In this document: piece after piece, positions 7,140-10,283 of the stretch
Numbering within the stretch: the first letter of the stretch is position 1
Layout of the letters: each line of letters starts with the position of its first letter
Assembly (NCBI GenBank): GCA_002405615.1
Contig: DHMD01000032.1
Location: 1 to 10,283 of the forward strand
DNA length: 10,283 nucleotides
From: Christensenella sp. UBA4651
GTDB taxonomy: Bacteria; Bacillota; Clostridia; Christensenellales; UBA1242
Direction of reading: 5' to 3'
Made by a program: the position numbers and the translations under genes
Notes under the pieces: model-generated
Told to the model about the DNA's origin: nothing
What the model saw: the letters and a program-made list of their open reading frames with translations, nothing else
The model's database searches: none

Positions 7140-8115
7140 GTTTACGCTTGCTGAGCGCATACCAGCAAACAAAGCCAGCAGCAATCACGACACAGCAACC
7201 ACCCGAGGCGTACAACCAAATTGCGTTTGGTTGTTTTTCCCATTTTGCATAAAGCGTAACTGGTGTCGTGAACAGGTAAAATTTGCCGACCTGAGTTCCC
7301 TCACGACAATCCTCTGTTGTGTACCAACCAGCAAAAGTGTAGCCGTCCTTTTGTGGCGTGATATTTGTCAACAAACCTTTTTGCCCATTGTAATCATAGG
7401 CATAATCCATACCCGAGCGGAATGCGATTGAATCCAGTCCCAGCGTTTCATCGGCAAAAGTAATCCTATAATCTAGCTTTGCAAACTTGCCATATAGCCT
7501 TGTGTCGCCTGTTACACCACTCAAACGAGTGATTTTATTTTGATAATTTGAGTCGCTATACCACCCCAAGAACTCGTGCCCAGCACACTTTGGCCGATAC
7601 TCCGCCTTTGTTAGGTCGATATCGGTTGCAGCCGTAACTTTGTTATTTAACTCGGCAAATCCAGTAGCGGAAGTAATTGTACCATATTCCACCCCAGAGT
7701 AAGAGAACGCAAGCGAGTACTCCTCCAACTCCCAATAGGCGTAAAGTTTAATAACATCGCCGTCCGCATAATCTCTCACATCGGCGGCGGTTAACTCGTA
7801 TTTATCGTTTCTAGTCGTTGGTAGTGGTGCATTTTTGTTAAATCCCCAATAACCGAAAATATAACCTGTTTGGGTTGATAAGGGGCTCTCCAACACCAAC
7901 GGCAAATCTGATACCAAAACGGAAACAGGATTCTCGGTCGTGAGTGGAGTATGTGCCTCGTCAGAATCAAGATACTCTATTCTGTACTCGGTAATTTCGG
8001 GATTTGACTCATCGGCAGAAGCCGCACGCATACTCAAAAAACCGCCTCCGACAAACAGACACAGGCAGAGCAAAGCGGAAATCAAAATTGAATAAATAGA
8101 CTTTTGCTTTTTCAT
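7126..8115 (-). CDS. Membrane-anchored protein with three InlB B-repeats (Listeria-Bacteroides repeat)
   Basis: A 329-residue predicted surface protein. Residues 1-34 form a signal peptide or N-terminal anchor (MKKQKSIYSI, then a hydrophobic stretch to GGGF, and AASA as a possible cleavage site). Three InlB-B-type beta-grasp repeats follow at about 43-128, 132-211 and 215-292, each ending in a motif of the form LYAYW, LYGKF or LYAKW. Each has the internal signature GYWG, FLGWY or FAGWY. Residues 299-321 are a membrane helix followed by a basic cytoplasmic tail (SKRKLKLY). There is no LPXTG sorting motif, so anchoring is by the helix rather than sortase. The protein probably displays an adhesive or spacer stalk outside the membrane; its partner is unknown. 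The start is the ATG at 8115, with GAGG 8 nt upstream. The gene is monocistronic, with a strong promoter at 8134-8162. No clear terminator of its own is visible. Confidence 0.88.
   Translation of the reverse strand: MKKQKSIYSILISALLCLCLFVGGGFLSMRAASADESNPEITEYRIEYLDSDEAHTPLTTENPVSVLVSDLPLVLESPLSTQTGYIFGYWGFNKNAPLPTTRNDKYELTAADVRDYADGDVIKLYAYWELEEYSLAFSYSGVEYGTITSATGFAELNNKVTAATDIDLTKAEYRPKCAGHEFLGWYSDSNYQNKITRLSGVTGDTRLYGKFAKLDYRITFADETLGLDSIAFRSGMDYAYDYNGQKGLLTNITPQKDGYTFAGWYTTEDCREGTQVGKFYLFTTPVTLYAKWEKQPNAIWLYASGGCCVVIAAGFVCWYALSKRKLKLY
7212..7238 (+). terminator. Intrinsic terminator for spoIIID, embedded antisense in the InlB-like gene
   Basis: On the plus strand a perfect 9-bp stem, ACAACCAAA (7212-7220) with TTTGGTTGT (7226-7234), closes a 5-nt TTGCG loop and is followed by further T residues (7235-7238). 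It lies 73 nt past the spoIIID stop. The same bases encode EKQPNAIWLY on the opposite strand, just before the membrane helix of the InlB-like protein. On the minus strand the hairpin has no T run after it, so it should act only on plus-strand transcripts. Confidence 0.72.
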
Positions 8116-8133
8116 CTAATATACCTCGATAAT

Positions 8134-8162
8134 ATTATAACCGAAAAATGCTATAAAATCAA
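8134..8162 (-). promoter_or_regulatory. Sigma-A-type promoter for the InlB-repeat gene
   Basis: On the minus strand TTGATT (8157-8162) and a perfect TATAAT (8134-8139) are 17 nt apart. Initiation by the usual spacing falls at about 8127, which is the first base of the GAGG ribosome binding site (8124-8127). The transcript leader would be only about 12 nt long. Confidence 0.78.
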
Positions 8163-8195
8163 TCAATTTGAAAACTAATTTACTCAAAAATCGAC

Positions 8196-8226
8196 AAAAA
8201 AGAACTCCCGCAAAATTCGGGAGTCC
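8196..8226 (-). terminator. Intrinsic terminator of the unknown two-gene operon
   Basis: In minus-strand sense GGACTCCCG (8218-8226) pairs with CGGGAGTTC (8202-8210), giving 9 bp with one G-T wobble around a 7-nt loop, followed directly by six T residues (8196-8201). It lies about 24 nt past the stop of the 82-residue gene. It also insulates the InlB-like gene's promoter from read-through. Confidence 0.92.
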
Positions 8227-8249
8227 TAAATACACTTCTTCAAGAGAAA

Positions 8250-8498
8250 TTAGCTAGTAATAATACTCTTGATTTCGTTTAGCTGTTCAAGGTTGAGAAT
8301 TTCAATCTTCTTGTGAGCGTCTTGGTATGCTAATTTGATGATTTGTGGGTAGTCGCCCTCATCTACTTTTTTTAGCATAATGTCAGCAAGTTCGATTAAC
8401 TCTTCCTTGGTTTTGTAGTCGATTGAGGTCAAAATTTTCTCAAAAACATTGTAACTCATCTCTACAACTTTTGGGTCGTCCATACTTAAATTTTCCAT
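8250..8498 (-). CDS. Small acidic helical protein of unknown function (82 aa)
   Basis: I do not recognise this protein. It is 82 residues, without cysteine, signal peptide or membrane segment, and is rich in Glu, Asp, Lys, Leu and Ile. The pattern suggests an all-helical fold, with probable helices around residues 10-25, 29-46, 51-67 and 69-80. The N-terminus MENLSMDDPKVVEM is preceded by GAGAGG 9 nt upstream of the ATG at 8498. Met6 has no ribosome binding site, so Met1 is preferred. It lies 27 nt after the stop of the large unknown gene and before a strong terminator, so it is the last gene of that operon. A role as a partner or regulator of the large protein is inference from position only. 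Confidence 0.85.
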   Translation of the reverse strand: MENLSMDDPKVVEMSYNVFEKILTSIDYKTKEELIELADIMLKKVDEGDYPQIIKLAYQDAHKKIEILNLEQLNEIKSIITS

Positions 8499-8525
8499 AA
8501 TAAAATACCTCTCAAATCATCAAAA

Positions 8526-10283
8526 TTACATTCTTTCTTGCGCTTGCTCATTGTCAGACTTTTTGCCATCAGCGCCTTTTGAATTGCCGTCTTCTGTTTT
8601 GCTCTCCTTGTTTTCACTCTGTTCATCAGTGTGAACATCATCCTTTGAGCTGATGTCATCTTGATTTACAAAGTCATCTGTAATTTGAGTCTGTTTTACC
8701 GTGCTCGAACGGCTAACAACATCAATCGTACTCTGAACCAACGCATTTTCACGCAAATCTTTGGCTTCTTTGGTTTCATCAACCAACTCTACATCGTCGA
8801 GAATAGCATAAACAGTATCTCTCAAAGTATCTTTGAGCAACTCTCTACCTCTCTCAATTTTTTGCGCTTTGGTAATTTTACCACTCTGCCATGCCAATTC
8901 GTGTTCTCCAACAGTTTCAAGCATCTTATTTAACTTGGCTACTGTAATTTTGTCGCCCTTCAAATTGCCCTGGTTAACTGTAATAAATTCCTTTACACGG
9001 TGCATTATATAGCTTGTGTATTTGTCGATTTCTTGAACCGCTCTACTTTCCTCAGGGAAACTTTGCTTATTGTATCTAGGGTCTTGCTTACCACTAACGC
9101 TCGGATACATCATTACAGTTGCAACAGCAGCGATAGACGCACGCTCTTTGTTGTAATTCTGCATTTGAGCGAGTTTCGCTCTGTATTCAGGGTCTTTGCA
9201 GGTTTTGAGTTCCTTGGCACTTTGGGTGCACATAGCCATCTTGTCGGCAGAATACTCCATAACCAACTCGTACAACACACCTCTACATTTGCTAGCAGCA
9301 TCTGTCTTGGTCGATGTAAATGTTTCCATTTCCATTCCACGAGCCACCTCATAGAACTCGATAGATTTGAGAACTGGTTTAGTAACTTTTGCTTTCTTTT
9401 CTTTAATAACCTTTGTTCCCTCTTCTTTGAAGAAAATGGCTTGGCCAGTACTACCCTTAGGTCCGAGAATAATTACAGGCTGTCTTACCACGCCATCAGT
9501 TTGTGAACTGCTTGGTGATTGAGTTGCCCCCGTAACGGTTGGTTTTTCTTGCGAAACTTCTGCCTCTTTGCGGCTATACCTGTCCAAAGTTTGTTGAACT
9601 AAACGCTTTCTCTCATTCTCTTCTTGTTGAGCAGGAGCAGAAATCATATGAGGCTCAGATTTTTGCAATTGCTGTGTCGCAGGTTGTGCCAGCACTTTTT
9701 GTGATTGAGGTTGCTTTTGTTGAGATTGCTTCTTCTCTTTTTCATAGAAATCACGGACGCTATTAAATGTAATATTATTGATTATTGTGATATAAGTCTG
9801 ATTGTTGTATATCTGATTATTATTGATATTAATATTAATGTTTGGATTAGCAGTACTGTGTCCGTCATTGTTGCCGCCTTTGCCAGCCCCCCCATTACCG
9901 TCATTACCTTGCTCTTTTTGTTCAAGTTTATCAAGAGCAACTTCTCTACCTTTGAGGTAGCGAGCAAAAATTGCATTGATGTAGTTACGTTTCTCCTCAT
10001 CTGACATAGGAGTCTTTGGTTGAGTTTCAGGTATTTCTGGACGCAAGTCAGGTCTATCAACAGGATGATTATTGTACTGTACTCGTGTCATTCTATCGAA
10101 CACACCTTTCATTCTCTCACGATAAGTTTCTGGGTCATACATTGGGTCAACTGGTTGCGGTGCAGCAGGCTGTTCTTCGCTCTGTTGTCCTAACTGTGTT
10201 ACCACACGATTTGCATCTGTTTGAGCGTCCGCTCTAAGTCTTGTATCAGGCGCTTGTGGACGCAAGTCAGGCCTATCAACAGG
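8526..10283 (-). CDS. Large hydrophilic repeat-containing protein of unknown function, 5' end beyond window
   Basis: The frame is open to the window edge, so at least 585 residues are present and the true start lies outside. A TTG at 10265 is not a credible start, because the frame and a repeat unit continue upstream of it. Counting from the edge, PVDRPDLRP occurs at 1-9 and again at 74-82, followed by similar Pro-Met-x-Asp helical segments. A short helix motif recurs as VFDRM (61-65), IFARY (105-109) and TLDRY (232-236). Residues 126-142 are Gly/Asn-rich, 146-174 are Asn/Ile-rich (12 Asn, 8 Ile of 29), and 180-260 are Gln/Pro/Ser-rich linker. About 306-526 look like a folded, mainly helical region. 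The last 60 residues are a charged, acidic tail. No signal peptide or membrane helix is visible in this part. I do not recognise the family. A scaffold-like cytoplasmic role would fit the composition but is only a guess. Confidence 0.88.
   Translation of the reverse strand, partial: PVDRPDLRPQAPDTRLRADAQTDANRVVTQLGQQSEEQPAAPQPVDPMYDPETYRERMKGVFDRMTRVQYNNHPVDRPDLRPEIPETQPKTPMSDEEKRNYINAIFARYLKGREVALDKLEQKEQGNDGNGGAGKGGNNDGHSTANPNINININNNQIYNNQTYITIINNITFNSVRDFYEKEKKQSQQKQPQSQKVLAQPATQQLQKSEPHMISAPAQQEENERKRLVQQTLDRYSRKEAEVSQEKPTVTGATQSPSSSQTDGVVRQPVIILGPKGSTGQAIFFKEEGTKVIKEKKAKVTKPVLKSIEFYEVARGMEMETFTSTKTDAASKCRGVLYELVMEYSADKMAMCTQSAKELKTCKDPEYRAKLAQMQNYNKERASIAAVATVMMYPSVSGKQDPRYNKQSFPEESRAVQEIDKYTSYIMHRVKEFITVNQGNLKGDKITVAKLNKMLETVGEHELAWQSGKITKAQKIERGRELLKDTLRDTVYAILDDVELVDETKEAKDLRENALVQSTIDVVSRSSTVKQTQITDDFVNQDDISSKDDVHTDEQSENKESKTEDGNSKGADGKKSDNEQAQERM
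9762..9848 (-). repeat. Asn/Ile-rich low-complexity tract inside the large unknown protein
   Basis: The codons here are mostly AAT/AAC and ATT/ATA/ATC, giving runs such as NININ and NNNQIYNNQ. The tract is 29 residues with 12 Asn and 8 Ile, flanked on its N-terminal side by a Gly/Asn-rich stretch. At the DNA level it is a degenerate AAT/ATT microsatellite-like segment. Alternating Asn and beta-branched residues are the kind of composition seen in self-assembling or prion-like segments; that reading is inference. Confidence 0.7.
10038..10064. repeat. 27-bp direct repeat, copy 1
   Basis: This segment matches 10257-10283 at 26 of 27 positions. The single difference (T at 10053, C at 10272) is synonymous (AGA/AGG Arg). 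It encodes PVDRPDLRP in the large unknown protein. Weaker similarity continues on its lower-coordinate side, where both copies encode RPxxP(E/D)T. Confidence 0.95.
10257..10283. repeat. 27-bp direct repeat, copy 2 (runs to window edge)
   Basis: Second copy of the repeat, 219 bp (73 codons) from the first and in the same reading frame. It reaches the last base of the window, so the repeat may be longer and further units may lie outside. Confidence 0.95.

Noticed and set aside
9000..9506. Long plus-strand open frame opposite the large unknown gene, and many open frames opposite or within rpoB
   Set aside because: They are shadows of the real coding frames: no ribosome binding sites, and compositions typical of antisense readings.
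8526..10265. TTG at 10265 as the start of the large protein
   Set aside because: The frame is open upstream to the window edge, the upstream codons belong to a repeat unit found again downstream, and there is no ribosome binding site in front of the TTG.

Overview
The window looks like chromosomal DNA of an AT-rich, spore-forming member of the Bacillota, most likely an uncultured Clostridia-type lineage. The evidence is a SpoIIID sporulation regulator, a Gram-positive-type RpoB/RpoC pair, AGGAGG-like ribosome binding sites, near-consensus sigma-A promoters, and an InlB-B-repeat surface protein. I cannot name a genus from sequence alone.

Layout. Positions 1-4633 (minus strand) hold the start of rpoC (cut by the window edge) and all of rpoB, encoding the beta' and beta subunits of RNA polymerase. 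rpoB has its own consensus promoter (4908-4936) and a leader of about 270 nt. rplJ/rplL do not precede it; the next gene upstream is divergent. At 4978-5973 (plus) lies an alpha/beta-hydrolase (esterase-like). It converges on a ttcA-like tRNA thiolation gene (6002-6733, minus), and the two share a bidirectional terminator. Divergent from ttcA is spoIIID (6891-7139, plus). Its 3' end overlaps by 14 bp a convergent gene for a membrane-anchored three-repeat InlB-B protein (7126-8115, minus), and its likely terminator lies inside that neighbour's coding sequence. The last part is a minus-strand operon: a large hydrophilic protein of unknown function, open at the window edge, followed by an 82-residue acidic protein, then a strong terminator.

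Most notable points. (1) RpoB differs from the common sequence at several rifamycin-contact positions at once (E. coli numbering Q510P, F514S, H526Q, R529K, L533V), and the adjacent fork loop 2 is also unusual. This predicts intrinsic low rifamycin sensitivity. (2) rpoB-rpoC is detached from rplJ-rplL, with a long leader carrying a possible attenuator. (3) The unknown operon encodes a repeat-bearing protein with an Asn/Ile-rich tract, a helical region and an acidic tail; this is the best candidate here for something undescribed. No mobile element, CRISPR array, tRNA or rRNA was seen.
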